In this document: positions 33,461 through 45,397 of the stretch, in pieces
Layout: each line of letters opens with the position of its first letter
Position numbering within the stretch: position 1 is the first letter of the stretch
Assembly (NCBI GenBank): GCA_010909165.1
Contig: VJWM01000238.1
Coordinates: forward strand, 62,001-126,000
Origin: Anthoceros angustus
Taxonomy: Eukaryota > Streptophyta > Anthocerotopsida > Anthocerotales > Anthocerotaceae
DNA: 64,000 nt
Direction of reading: 5' to 3'
Translations under genes and position numbers: made by a program
Notes under the pieces: model-generated
What the model saw: the letters and a program-made list of their open reading frames with translations, nothing else
Told to the model about the DNA's origin: nothing
The model's database searches: none

Positions 33461-36400
33461 CTGTGAACGACCTTGTTTTGTACAGTCTGCACAACATGTT
33501 CTCCACTATTATGCATTTCATCGCAACTCGGGCAAGCTGGCTCGTCCTGCGCACTTGTGAATGCGCGAGCCAGCGGGATGTCAGAGCAGACGGTGTGCAG
33601 CGGATTTCATTGATACGTCGTTCTGCTTATCAACGGGTTTCGCCCCGTCCGGAGGGGAGGAGGACGAGTTTCAAGATCGTATTGAGCTTTATTATCTCAC
33701 TCATGATGTTGCAAAGGTGTACTGATACACTTTGGAAGGCAGTTTGCAAGCAAGAGCCTGTCGAGAGATGATTAGCGTGTCCTGCTGCGAGGGAGATCAC
33801 GTAACTTCTCCAGGCTCATGCAGATCTCATCAAGACAATGAGCTAGGATTGTGGTGAGCTTGATGAGAAGCTCGTGATGATGTAGGCGATGAGTGTGGTT
33901 CACTAATTGTGATGAGCCTGCATATTTGTGTGTGTGATCTTCCTCGAGCTTAATGCTTGGTGTGAGTTTGATGAGGGAAACGGGCTGTCGGATTGGGGTG
34001 GGACACTGGCTGCTAGGGGTGCATGCATGTGTGAAGTGCATGGGATGCCGGATGGTGTGGGAATGTTGAGGTGTGAAAGGAAGTATTTCGGGAACCTAGG
34101 GTTGACTCTGGTACAGTAGTTAATGCATCTATCTGACACATCCCCAAACCAGGTTGGAGTTTGGCAAGCGATTGGCAAAGCGGAGCCGCCGAGCGCCAGT
34201 TTGGGGATCTCTGTCAGGCGGAAGATCACACCAGAAAGAACACCCGCTGATTTGTCGCTGGAAGCGAACATCAGGGTCCACACATGACTTGCGTGTGTGG
34301 GAAGCTTGCTCTCAATTTGTGCTCAACTGCAATCTGCTTGCGTGTTGCAGGAGTGAACAGCCGCGTGTATTGCATTCCAGACAGGTTATTTTACATCCAG
34401 TATTAGACGAGATGCTGATGCTCGTTGGCAAAGCAGCGTGATTCAAAATATATGGGAGGATTGGGGCCTGTTCCGTTGCGAGGCTGGTTGAGATAGGACA
34501 GTGGGGTGCAACTGCTGCACGATTCTGGGGGATTAGGAAAGACTGAAGAGTGCTGATGCCACAAGCAAGGAGGTGAGGAGGTGCCCACGATGAGCCTCCC
34601 AGCTGAGCTGCTGGCAATGTGCCTCACAAATTCTGCTGTCTCCGAACGAGACAAGGATCGTGGAAAATCGCGTTGTTGTGCAGGAGACAAGGCTGTAGTC
34701 ACATGGCCTCAGCATGAGCTCATCACTTCGGTACTGCTCGGAGCACAACGAATGACAGAAGAGAGTGGCAGCCGAAGGTTCTGGGCCCGCTTAACGTCCG
34801 CCATGAAGTAGCCCCTTGCTCTTTGAAGGAGTCCCATCACTTCGGCCCCACCTTCGCCTCTGCTTCCTTCTACCAGCTCATCGGGCTGCAAAAAGTGAAG
34901 GTTGGTGTCCGGACTCCTGCTGCACTTAATACTGTAATCCTCCAGGACCTAATGCTTTTGAGCTGTCTTACGTACTCTCATAGTTGACAACGGTCTTGGA
35001 AACGGGTTAAAGTGAAGCCGGCATTCGTATGTACAGAGTCTCCTCCTTCCTCTCACCTGCATGCCCTTGTTATGTAGCTAGTTGCACTGGACTCTCCTTA
35101 GTAGGACAAGCGGTGTTACTCCTCGCAGAGAACACACGTGCTGCTGCAACTCAGGTTTTGTCAATTCATCCATGGGCAATGGCTCACAAAGTCACAGGTG
35201 AGAGCAGCCTGAGGGCCAAGTTTTGGAAGCTCTTGTTCTCGTGGGTGCAAGTTGCAAGCCCAGTGGTGGACGGTGCTTGACCTGACCACTTGATGTTGCG
35301 ATTGGTTGGGACATATGCATGTGCGAGCGAACAACAGGTGAGGTACTCCCGAGTCCCGTTGTGTCCAAATTCATAAAGGACTCTCTAAAGTTGTACGATC
35401 ATCTTTATCCCAGGCTCTCCCGGGGTGTTCACACTGTCTGCCATTCGTTGGGTTGCAGAGAGTGTATCCCTGCTTCATTTCCTCCTCTTAACAAGATTTG
35501 GTCTTGACAGAAGGTTCTCGGAAACTGTTCTCACACCAGCTGGTTCTATCTGACCAGGCTTTTAGCTTTATCGCTCACGGAGCGTGTGAAACACAGACAA
35601 TCTGCTTTCCATAGTCTGCAGAACCAGGCACCGCACTCTGACCAGTTCTGCCGACTTCACCGACGCTGGCACATTCGGCGTTTGTTTCTGCACGGGCTCT
35701 GAGTAGTAAAAGAAGGGTTTGATGACATCTGCGATGCCTGGAGCTGGGTTGATGTCACCGGGGTAGAAGGCCCCTCTGAGGACTCGTACATACGCAGGAT
35801 GAATTTGTTGAATCATGTCAGACTGACATGGCCATTTGTTGAGATTCATTGCAGGCCAGCTCGCTTCACCAGCCAAGCCGTCCTCAGGTTAGTTGCGCGC
35901 TTTACAGGGAGCGAGAGGAGCGGGATGATTGACGATCGCCCTTCCCGGTCATCAAGAATGCATAACGCGCATTCATTTCCATGGCGATCGCAGAGTGTAG
36001 CCAGTGTATGGGCAGATGCAGCTTTTGCAGTTCTTGCGTACAAGCAGCTGCAATCTGACAGCTATTATGTGAAGTTGTTGAGGAGCAGGTGGCTGGACTC
36101 CACGCGGAACGTCTCCGACCATCCTTCACACATTCAGCTAGCGATCTGAAATCGGATGTCAAGTTCACAAACAGCCAGCTGCTCCAATCGGGGCCTCGCA
36201 CCGGCTCCCGCTTCACCGAACTGGGCTTATCAACTCCATCCAACCAAATCAAACTCAATCCTGGCAGATTCTACAACAGCGACTGGGTATTTTTGATTTC
36301 CAGGATCTCATTTCTGTGAGCAGAGAGGGAGAATTCTATCTGATAATCTCAATCTGTGGACCAAGGTGACAGGTACACATGCTGCAAATTTTGGAAATTA

Positions 36401-36512
36401 CCCTTTTCCAGTGCATCAAGCACCGGCTGTGCAGCAAATGCGCAACTGGACTTGCCAACATTTCAGGCACGGAAATCACCAGCTACAATCTGTGCATGTA
36501 GAGATGTAAACG
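33461..36512. other. Three kilobases without a recognised gene
   Basis: Short open frames on both strands. The most protein-like is a minus-strand one at 35568-35876 (…MIQQIHPAYVRVLRGAFYPGD…), but it has no recognised homologue, and I found no convincing joining exons. Includes the 3' flank of the invertase gene. Confidence 0.3.
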
Positions 36513-39209
36513 CTAGACATTCAGCTGCCAGCCACCAAACTTGAGTACTGTAATTGGCGTGCTGCCGTTGTTGAAGAGAAAGACGCGGGCTTTGTCTTCC
36601 AGAGCCAGCGTAGGATAGACGCGGGAGGTGATGCTCACTTTTCCACCTTGAGCAAACGTTTCCACGATGGAGTGGTCCACCTGCACCCACGTCATGGTCA
36701 GCCTGGAACATGGAGAATTCTGCTCAGCACAAGAAGCAGACGAGCGGGCGGTACCAGAATTCTCAAAGACAGATGCATTTCCGACGCTTCAGTTCGCAGC
36801 AGGAAGCTTCCATGCACAGTCTTGTCTAGATCCGCCGCAAGAGAGGACCTGCAATTTAAAGAGAGTAGGCTGAGTAATATTAGAAGAGGAAGAGGAAGAG
36901 GAAGATGAAGCCCTGGATGGCAAGGTGCTGTGGTGGCAGGAAGGAGGGTCCCGGACCGGACCTGCTTTGATCGTTGCAGACCAGGACTTTCAAAGTGCCA
37001 TCCGCAGTCTGTACCAAGCTGAAGAACACCGCAGTGTATTCCTGCAACGCGTGGGCTGCCAGAACCAGAACCCCAAATGGCCCAAGAATTGTTCCTGCCC
37101 CAGAGCCCTGGCCGCACAGCTGTTGGGCCTCCAGTGCTAAGACATCTGTGGGCACGAACAAATTGTTGGCTCTTGTCACTTCTGGTATGTCGAACACTAC
37201 CTCGATGTCCAGCTGCACATACATGCATTGGCAGGAAGTTCGAATTTCAGTCTCCGAGGAAGATGCTGGAAAACAGAGGCTCCGAAGCATCCCAGAAGAG
37301 CGAGGACTGAACAAGACAAACCCACCTGAGGCCCGCGAAGCTTTCCAATTTTCTTCAGTCCACCAGCTTTCAAGGTGAAGTTGTTCTTGCTCACGCTGTT
37401 CTGCCGAAAAGCTTCGATTTCTTCGACAGGCCACTGGATGAGATGGGTCCCTGTGTTGTTGTCCAGCCATACCTTCCTTGGAATTGCCTGAAAGCAGGGA
37501 GTTACATCCCTAGTACATGTGAGAACCCCATTTCCTTTCCTTTCCGGTGAGACTGACAGAATGGTCACCTGGGATTTTAGAGCTTCGGCTGACCTGTACA
37601 GATGACCATCCCTTCCTGTAATCGTCTGGCACACTGTCGGACTCGTTGGCCCAGCCCCAAAGAATACGTCTTTGCCTGTTCTGGTCGAAGAAGGTCTTGG
37701 AAGCATAGAATTTGCCATAATCATACCGCAGCCCAAGTCCAGCATCAATGGCATCCACCACAGGAACAAAGGTATCATTCCCTTCATCGTAGGTGCCCAC
37801 AGTGTAGTAGTCATGCTTGGTTATGTCCAAGCTAACTTTCAAGACGTGTTTCACAGAAGGCCCTTTCACCGAAGTATCTAAGCCTCCGTTTCCTGTGACC
37901 GGAACAGGGTAAAAATCAGGGCATTCCCACATACCTGTTCGCTCCACCGAGTGCAACGGATACGCGGCTTCAGCCCAAGTGAGGAAATCGGAACTTGTAT
38001 ACAGCAGTGCCAACCCAGTTTTGTTCTTTGGGTCCGGTGGATCGAAGCTTGCTGAGCCAACCAGTATTCTCCACTTCCCATCGTCACCAATCCATCCAGT
38101 CGTCGGGTCCCTGAAGAAGGTGGCATTGATACCAGGCGGGGTGAGAATCAGGGGATTTTCCGCCACCTTCTCCCACTTGAGCAACAGAGGATCCGTCGGG
38201 TCTGCTGGAACAGCTTTGTTCTGAAGCTGTCCAACGGAAGAGTCGCCCGTGTACATCAGCACTGGTGTTCCATCCTTCAGGAACGTGGCTGATCCCGACC
38301 ATACTCCCTTGATGTCATACCACTTGTCAGGCACCAGTGCAGCATCCAGAATCCGCCAGTGTATAAGATCAGTGGACACAGCATGACCCCAGACGATGCT
38401 GCCCCACACTACATCATGAGGATTGTACTGGTAGAACAGGTGGTAATATCCATTGTAGTACAAAGGGCCTGCCATGAGTTGCAAATTTCCAACCTGTCAA
38501 CACCCCAGGCCTAGGCCTGCATACTACCTAGGTGGTACATACAACCTTGGAATCCAAGTACAAGGGGAAGGGAAAGACATGCATGACGTGACTGACTAGG
38601 CACTGACCATTTGGATCTGCATCCGTCCAGCCACCAACACCACAATTCCGAACAGAAGAGTTAGTCCTCGTTATTCCATCGTCTCAAGATCTCCCTACTG
38701 TAACATCAGAGCATGAGGCCTCAGGCTCGAAGTGGGCACCAACCGTTCATCCAATTCTTGGCGGGCTGGAAATGGAAAGCTGTCCTATAGTAATCCTCCT
38801 TAGCAGAAAACCTGTCGGCAGGCTCAGCGGTCTTTCCCGATGTTGACACAGTTGCAGGCCAAGAGGATTCCTCAAACCCCGGATCCGACGAGTTTGAAGA
38901 AGAAACATGTCTGACAAGCTCTACGATTCCGATACTACCCCCGGCTGCCACTACGCAAAACAGAACCAAAACCGCCCACCATTTCTGCACTTTGCGCCTG
39001 CGCCACACTGCCCTTCTTCCAGTTTCAGTTGCTTCAACGCAGAAAGGGGGGACGTCGATCACAAGAGGGGCAGCCTCGTTTCCCACCGCCTCCCAGCTGA
39101 TGGGCATGGATATGGGAGATGAAGGAGAAATCGACTCCCCAGAGTCATGGGCATCCACAGTCTGGAAACTATCATCTAACGCCAATGGAGAGTGAGTTCG
39201 GGGCGGCAT
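36513..39209 (-). CDS. Acid invertase (beta-fructofuranosidase, GH32), vacuolar type
   Basis: Hydrolyses sucrose to glucose and fructose in the vacuole or wall. Seven exons in phase: 39209-38744, 38616-38608 (9-nt mini-exon), 38468-37594, 37487-37326, 37212-36962, 36848-36755 and 36680-36513, giving 674 aa. The N-terminus is a long cytosolic tail plus a signal anchor (about residues 77-99, [22 protein letters not shown]), as in vacuolar invertases. Catalytic sites: NDPNG with nucleophile Asp156 (Asp-Pro-Asn comes from the mini-exon), FRDP with Asp about 279, and WECPDF with acid/base Glu about 340. The C-terminal beta-sandwich ends [13 protein letters not shown]...[12 protein letters not shown] rather than WECV is usual for wall-type enzymes in flowering plants, so the vacuolar call rests on the N-terminal anchor. 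Confidence 0.95.
38608..38616 (-). other. 9-nt invertase mini-exon
   Basis: Reads ATCCAAATG between CAG and GTCAGT. It supplies the last two bases of the Asp codon, Pro-Asn and the first base of Gly of the NDPNG active-site box. Skipping it would keep the frame but delete the nucleophile. This mini-exon is a conserved hallmark of plant acid invertase genes. Confidence 0.93.
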
Positions 39210-40082
39210 GATGCCGCCCCTGGCTGGGAATGCGTCCACTCAAATCATTCACTCAAAGCCCAACGCTTGCAATGAGCTGAATGCCATCTGCATCCAACAG
39301 ACACCTGTAGCCTTCAGGTAGGATCTGCAGCAGAACATCCAGCTAGCTCATTCTGTGAATCATGTTCCACCGTGGTTCCTGCTGAGCCCGTGGGATGCCC
39401 TTCTTCTCCGCTCGGGCAATGCTGATCGAGGCAGAAACCGACAAGATGTAAGTGTGACGGAACCGATGGCGAAGCAGCAAGGCATTGCCCCGCACTATCT
39501 TACAGGGCCTACCCATTCAGGCTGGTGGGCACCGGGCATGTTGAACGACCTTTACTGGAGAGGACTCGACGACTCAACCGACTTTCTGGTCCCCCACTCT
39601 TCCGGTGTGAAACGTTGGGTGTTTTACTGAGCGCGGCTGGAGGAGTGGAGATCCTCTTCACACCAGATCTGGGGATGACATGCTACAGCTTGGTCTGATG
39701 AGTTGGGACACCGCCTGGTTGTGACATACGTACGTGTGTGGAATTTTCATCCTCTATGCGCATTGAGGGATTGAAATGGGCAAGGTTTGCAGACACATAA
39801 CAAAATTGAATTGTATCAGCTCTTCCTTTACAAGGGAGTTACGTGGCAAAGATGTGCCCATGTGCCTGTTCCGGAGCAGGCAAAACATGCCCGGCTCGAT
39901 CCAGAAACAGATGAGTCATAACATCCGTTGGAAAAACAGATGGGCCTCAAACTCTCTTTTCCTCCTAACCTCCATACAGCCGGAATGAGCGACGAGGCAT
40001 GCTCATTCTGCCGTCCTCAATCTCATGAGGGAGACAAAATCGGCAGCGTCTCCAGTGAAATGGAGAACAATGGGGTACTCAT
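39210..40082. other. Spacer between invertase and RACK1
   Basis: Invertase 5' flank and RACK1 3' UTR. Only short, unrecognised open frames (for example 39355-39630 on the plus strand). No motif assigned. Confidence 0.5.
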
Positions 40083-41155
40083 CTAGCTACGGCCAACTCC
40101 CCAAACTCGAATGTCACCATCCGTGAAGCCACCGTAGAGAGTACTGCCGTCCGCACTCCAGCAAAGGCTGATGCAGTGAGGGATCTGGAACACAGCAACA
40201 AAACATTGCACGACACGTCAAAAAGACCCAACCATAGAGATCACCGCGACAGAGTGTTATAACGTTCACCCAAAAACAGAAACAGCATACACGTGGGCTG
40301 CAAGAGAAATAGCACCTGAGAGTTTTTGTTAGCTTCCGGCCGCTGCTCGTCCACAACACTCTTGCTCTCCAAGTCCCAGATCTTAATGCTATGCTGAGTA
40401 GCACCGCAGAGCCAGTACCTGTTGGGGCTGAAGCAAAGCGCATGGATGATATCACCAGCATCCAAAGAGTACAGGCGCTTTCCCTCGGACAGGTCCCACA
40501 ACATGGCAACTCCATCCTTGCCACCGCTAGCGCAGAGAGAACCGTCAGGGGAGACAGTCACCGTGTTGATATAGCCTGTGTGCCCATGCAAGGCGGTGCG
40601 GAGCTTGCAATTGGTGAGATTCCAGACCTTCACAGACTTGTCCCAGCCCCCAGATGCGATGATAGGGTTGTTGTTCACAGGGGAGAAACGAACGCAGCTC
40701 ACCCATCCCGTATGCGCGTCTGCGTCCTGGATAGTATACTTGCACTCCCCTAGGGTGTTCCACAGCTTGATGGTCTTGTCCCGGGACCCTGACACAATCT
40801 GCCTGTTATCCGCCGAGAAGGCCACGCTAAGCACATCCTTGGTATGCCCCACGAACCTCTTGGTGGTCAGCCCAGTATTCAAATCCCACAGCCGCAAAGT
40901 CCCATCCCAGGACCCGGATAGAGCAAACATCCCATCGGAAGAAATCACAACATCCTGCACAAAGTGACCATGTCCAGTGAGGCGGCGCCTGGGAACCCCG
41001 TACTTCTCCCCATCTCTTGTCAATCTCCACACGATGATAGACTTGTCCCTGGAAGAAGACAGGATCACGTCAGGATTGTCGATGGGGCAGGCGATGGCCG
41101 TCACCCAGCCGGTGTGGCCCTTGAGCGTGCCCCGCAGCACCAACGTGTCCGCCAT
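40083..41155 (-). CDS. RACK1: RACK1, 40S ribosomal scaffold WD40 protein
   Basis: Seven-bladed propeller on the small ribosomal subunit head that couples kinases and translation factors. Two exons, 41155-40316 and 40184-40083, give 313 aa, the family length. Starts [22 protein letters not shown]. Every blade is recognisable, with the [34 protein letters not shown] region typical of RACK1 and a shorter last blade [18 protein letters not shown] single intron splits it after NKNSQ. Highly conserved, no oddities. Confidence 0.98.
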
Positions 41156-41613
41156 GACTGACTGCTGAAGCTCCCGCCGCCAATTGCCAGGCCTCGCTTT
41201 CAGGTGTGAACAAGAAAGATGATTAGGGCAGACTGATATACCCCGAACCTTCCTATACTCGACCTAATGATATGTGCTGCTCGTTCGCCCTTCACTGTCC
41301 GCTTTAAGACACAAATCTAGGTCCGCTCCGACTCCACTTCCCAAATACCTGATACTTGAAAATACAGAAATGTTACAGATATCGGCTCGCGAGCATAGCG
41401 AGCTCTTACAACAACAAAAAAAGGCTCCTCCTCCTATAATCCACAACTAGTAAGACTAGGCCAATCTTTGCAGCCTGTCTGATTGGTAATGTGTCAGGCA
41501 AAAGAATGAAACGATGAATGTTGAATGAAACGTGGCAGTTCGATGGATGTAAAAGCACATGGTGGGATGTTTCCGGAGACCAGTTCTATACAACTGGGCC
41601 GGCCATGAATGGA
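41156..41613. other. RACK1 5' flank and ISCA1 3' UTR
   Basis: About 460 bp between two same-strand genes. It must hold the RACK1 promoter and 5' UTR. A CTTTCAGGTGTG stretch near 41200 could mark a 5' UTR intron, but this is not certain. Confidence 0.4.
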
Positions 41614-42182
41614 CTAGCTCGTGGTGAAGGACTCTCCACAACCGCACTCCCCTTTAGAATTAGGGTTTATGAACACAAACTCCTGCCTGCACAGGACAAG
41701 GATACAGTCAGAGGTGCATCACCAGGTCTTGCAAGCTATGTCAGCAGACGCAACGTTCCAGACACTTGATGAGGACGGAAGTGCTTACTTCAACCGGTCT
41801 TCCACGAAGTCCATCTTAGTGCCGATGACATGCATCAAGGCCCTTGGATCGATGAGCACCTTCACTCCCTTGTCCTCCACAATCTCGTCAAATTTTCCCT
41901 GCGCATCTGCAGCCATCTCAAAACCTAAACCTCAGAACGGAGAGGCAAGCCAGACACAAGGAGAGAGGCAGGAAGGAGTGGAGGGACTGACTAACCAGCG
42001 TAATCGAGAGTGTAGGTGAGGCCATTGCAGCCGCGCACTTTCACTCCCAGCCTCAAATATTCTTTCTGCCTCAACTTCAAGAGATGGCTGATCCTCTCCG
42101 CTGCGGCCTCCGTGAGAGTCAGGGCTTGACGGCGGGCTCCAGGCGCCTGCCTGCCCGCCCGAGCCAGCGCTGCCGCACACAT
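41614..42182 (-). CDS. ISCA1: ISCA1-like A-type iron-sulfur carrier, mitochondrial
   Basis: HesB/IscA family protein that helps deliver [4Fe-4S] clusters to mitochondrial enzymes. Three exons, 42182-41996, 41906-41789 and 41686-41614, give 125 aa. A short basic N-terminus ([19 protein letters not shown]) fits a mitochondrial presequence. The fold begins [15 protein letters not shown]. The three cluster-binding cysteines are present: RGCNG (Cys52) and CGCGES (Cys116, Cys118). Residues [24 protein letters not shown] form the conserved middle. Close upstream lies the 3' end of the first carotene hydroxylase copy, on the same strand. Confidence 0.95.
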
Positions 42183-42781
42183 CCTCGTCGTAACCGCTTT
42201 CCAGCAAGCATGAAATGCACGCCGTTACAGAATCCTCAGCAGCGGCTGCAGCAGAAATCCCTGGCATCCGCATGCGAATAGCACGTCCTCATCATCCCGA
42301 ACATCCGACCATCACAGATCGCACATTCCGAGACCCCGCGCCTCAAGAACCGTGCAGGCAGTCCACCCTAAAAGATGCCTTCCCGACTGCAGGCTGCACT
42401 CCCTTTTACACTAAATCACTTCTCTCGCAGAGAAAGTCGCGCTTTGTCCAGACCAATCCGCGCTCTTGACACAAGACCTCCTTGCGCGCTTCTACACAGA
42501 TCGCGGCGGCACGAAGTGGAAGCTCCGCGTCGGCCAGATGGTGGAAAGACACGTGGCAAGAGACCGGTAGAACAGGTGACACGGAAGCTGCCTTAGGGGC
42601 TGCCGTTTTGGTGAGCTCTGGCCTTTCCATTGCAGATGTTGATCGAGGGAATAATAAATGAGCTGAGACATGGTAGCCCAGCTAAGCTCCTAATTCCGCA
42701 CAGGCGGGGTTGCTGAAAAATGCGCTATCTGATGCTACTGGCTGACGAGGAATTTGCGGGAGGAGGAGGAGGTGAGAAGAA
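42183..42781. other. ISCA1 5' flank and start of the hydroxylase tandem array
   Basis: From about 42308 this DNA is repeated at about 43617, and from 42391 also at 45011 and 46673. It is thus the hydroxylase gene 3' UTR and flank that forms the left edge of each tandem unit. It also serves as ISCA1 upstream DNA. Confidence 0.6.
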
Positions 42782-43607
42782 TCAATTTGATCTGGGTTGT
42801 TGTGGTTGCTTGACAGATCTCCTCTTCGATTCCAGGAGAGCTTCGAGCTCGGGGAGTCCTCCGACCATCTCCAGTTCCTGGTGACGAGATGGAGAGTCAG
42901 ACATGAAGATCATGAATCGTGTGCTCGTGGAGACTCTAGGGGTGTCGTGATTCGTTACCTTGGGGCCCAGGAACAAGCCGTATGGAACTCCTTGGAAGAG
43001 ATCAGCGTGGTGTAGCTGCAAAGAAGGGGAAAGGAGACCTGTTAGTTAGGCGAAAAGGGTAGCCAGATAAGCATCAAGGGGTACTTGAAGGGGACATACT
43101 TGATGCGCTGCTGCCACTTTCTTGAAGTAGGGCACGTCTGCAAGCGGTCCTACTGGAAACCGACGGTGGACAAGTCCATCGTGGATGAACATGTAGGCAA
43201 TGCCGAACATGGTGATGCCTAATCCCTGCAGAGACAACAGCCACTGGTTAGCTCTGGGGAAGAACCGTATTTTGGATGTGATCAGTCCGGTTGATGGTGG
43301 AAGTGCTTACTGCTCCGAAGCAGAGACCAGGTACAAGGCCGGCATTGAAGAATCCGTAGGCCAACAGAGCAATAGCAGGGACCGCGTTTATTATAGCAAA
43401 GACGTCGTTGAGCTCGAACGGGCCTTCACGAGGACGGTGGTGAGACTGGAAAGCAAGAAGGAGCTACGTTAAAGCACTTGTGCAAGGTGGTGTATGGTTC
43501 TTTGAAAGTGGGGAGGGAGATGAGGCTCAGCTCACCTCATGCATACTCCATAGAGAAGCATGCCACAAAGCCTTGTGTGCCCAACGAGCCCAGAATTCCA
43601 TCCCTAC
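42782..43607 (-). pseudogene. Beta-carotene hydroxylase unit 1: exons 3-7 only, frame intact
   Basis: Exons 43607-43536, 43445-43311, 43225-43100, 43015-42959 and 42877-42782 read cleanly from VGMEFWARWAHKALWHAS to the stop after QQPRSN. They contain all four di-iron histidine boxes: HKALWH, HESHH, HDGLVH and HQLHH. Exon 5 is the full 126 nt here, unlike in the other units. Exons 1 and 2, with the plastid transit peptide and first membrane segment, are missing, cut at the intron 2 acceptor, so this copy alone cannot make the enzyme unless it is spliced to an upstream unit. Confidence 0.88.
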
Positions 43608-44078
43608 CTGTCATCACAGATCGCACATTCCGAGACCCGCGCCTCAAGAACCGTGCAGGCAGTCCACCCTAAAAGATGCCTTCCCGACTGCAGGCTGCAC
43701 TCCCTTTTACACTAAATCACTTCTCTCGCAGAGAAAGTCGCGCTTTGTCCAGACCAATCCGCGCTCTTGACACAAGACCTCCTTGCGCGCTTCTACACAG
43801 ATCGCGGCGGCACGAAGTGGAAGCTCCGCGTCGGCCAGATGGTGGAAAGACACGTGGCAAGAGACCGGTAGAACAGGTGACACGGAAGCTGCCTTAGGGG
43901 CTGCCGTTTTGGTGAGCTCTGGCCTTTCCATTGCAGATGTTGATCGAGGGAATAATAAATGAGCTGAGACATGGTAGCCCAGCTAAGCTCTAATTCCGCA
44001 CAGGCGGGGTTGCTGAAAATGCGCTATCTGATGCTACTGGCTGACGAGGAATTTGGGAGGAGGAGGAGGTGAGAAGAA

Positions 44079-45005
44079 TCAATTTGATCTGGGTTGTTGT
44101 GGTTGCTTGACAGATCTCCTCTTCGATTCCAGGAGAGCTTCGAGCTCGGGGAGTCCTCCGACCATCTCCAGTTCCTGGTGACGAGATGGAGAGTCAGACA
44201 TGAAGATCATGAATCGTGTGCTCGTGGAGACTCTAGGGTGTCGTGATTCGTTACCTTGGGGCCCAGGAACAAGCCGTATGGAACTCCTTGGAAGAGATCA
44301 GCGTGGTGTAGCTGCAAAGAAGGGAAAGGAGACCTGTTAGTTAGGCGAAAGGGTAGCCAGATAAGCATCAAGGGGTACTTGAAGGGACATACTTGATGCG
44401 CTGCTGCCACTTTCTTGAAGTAGGGCACGTCTGCAAGCGGTCCTACTGAAACCGACAGTGGACAAGTCCATCGTGGATGAACATGTAGGCAATGCCGAAC
44501 ATGGTGATGCCTAATCCCTGCAGAGACAACAGCCACTGGTTAGCTCTGGGGAAGAACCGTATTTTGGATGTGATCAGTCCGGTTGATGGTGGAAGTGCTT
44601 ACTGCTCCGAAGCAGAGACCAGGTACAAGGCCGGCATTGAAGAATCCGTAGGCCAACAGAGCAATAGCAGGGACCGCGTTTATTATAGCAAAGACGTCGT
44701 TGAGCTCGAACGGGCCTTCACGAGGACGGTGGTGAGACTGGAAAGCAAGAAGGAGCTACGTTAAAGCACTTGTGCAAGGTGGTGTATGGTTCTTTGAAAG
44801 TGGGGAGGGAGATGAGGCTCAGCTCACCTCATGCATACTCCATAGAGAAGCATGCCACAAAGCCTTGTGTGCCCAACGAGCCCAGAATTCCATCCCTACC
44901 TGTCACACCAGACGGCAACTGTCAAATCAACTGTTCCAATGTCAGCGTTTCTGTAGGCAGGCACAAAGACAGGTTAGAACTGTTGAATGACTTACTGCTG
45001 CTCCG
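44079..45005 (-). pseudogene. Beta-carotene hydroxylase unit 2: truncated in exon 2, exon 5 frameshift
   Basis: Exons 44899-44828, 44737-44603, 44517-44393, 44311-44255 and 44174-44079, plus the last few bases of exon 2 (about 44996-45005). Exon 5 is 125 nt: a G is missing in the run after the second histidine box, and an adjacent base change turns the HDGLVHRR segment into HDGLVHC. This shifts the frame and hits a stop immediately. The unit ends at a TGCAG shared by exon 2 and the next unit. Confidence 0.88.
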
Positions 45006-45397
45006 ACTGCAGGCTGCACTCCCTTTTACACTAAATCACTTCTCTCGCAGAGAAAGTCGCGCTTTGTCCAGACCAATCCGCGCTCTTGACACAAGACCTC
45101 CTTGCGCGCTTCTACACAGATCGCGGCGGCACGAAGTGGAAGCTCCGCGTCGGCCAGATGGTGGAAAGACACGTGGCAAGAGACCGGTAGAACAGGTGAC
45201 ACGGAAGCTGCCTTAGGGGCTGCCGTTTTGGTGAGCTCTGGCCTTTCCATTGCAGATGTTGATCGAGGGAATAATAAATGAGCTGAGACATGGTAGCCCA
45301 GCTAAGCTCTAATTCCGCACAGGCGGGGTTGCTGAAAATGCGCTATCTGATGCTACTGGCTGACGAGGAATTTGGGAGGAGGAGGAGGTGAGAAGAA

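Noticed and set aside
35568-36258. Protein-like frames on both strands upstream of the invertase 3' end
   Set aside because: No family recognised, no consistent exon chain found, and each strand's frame argues against the other.
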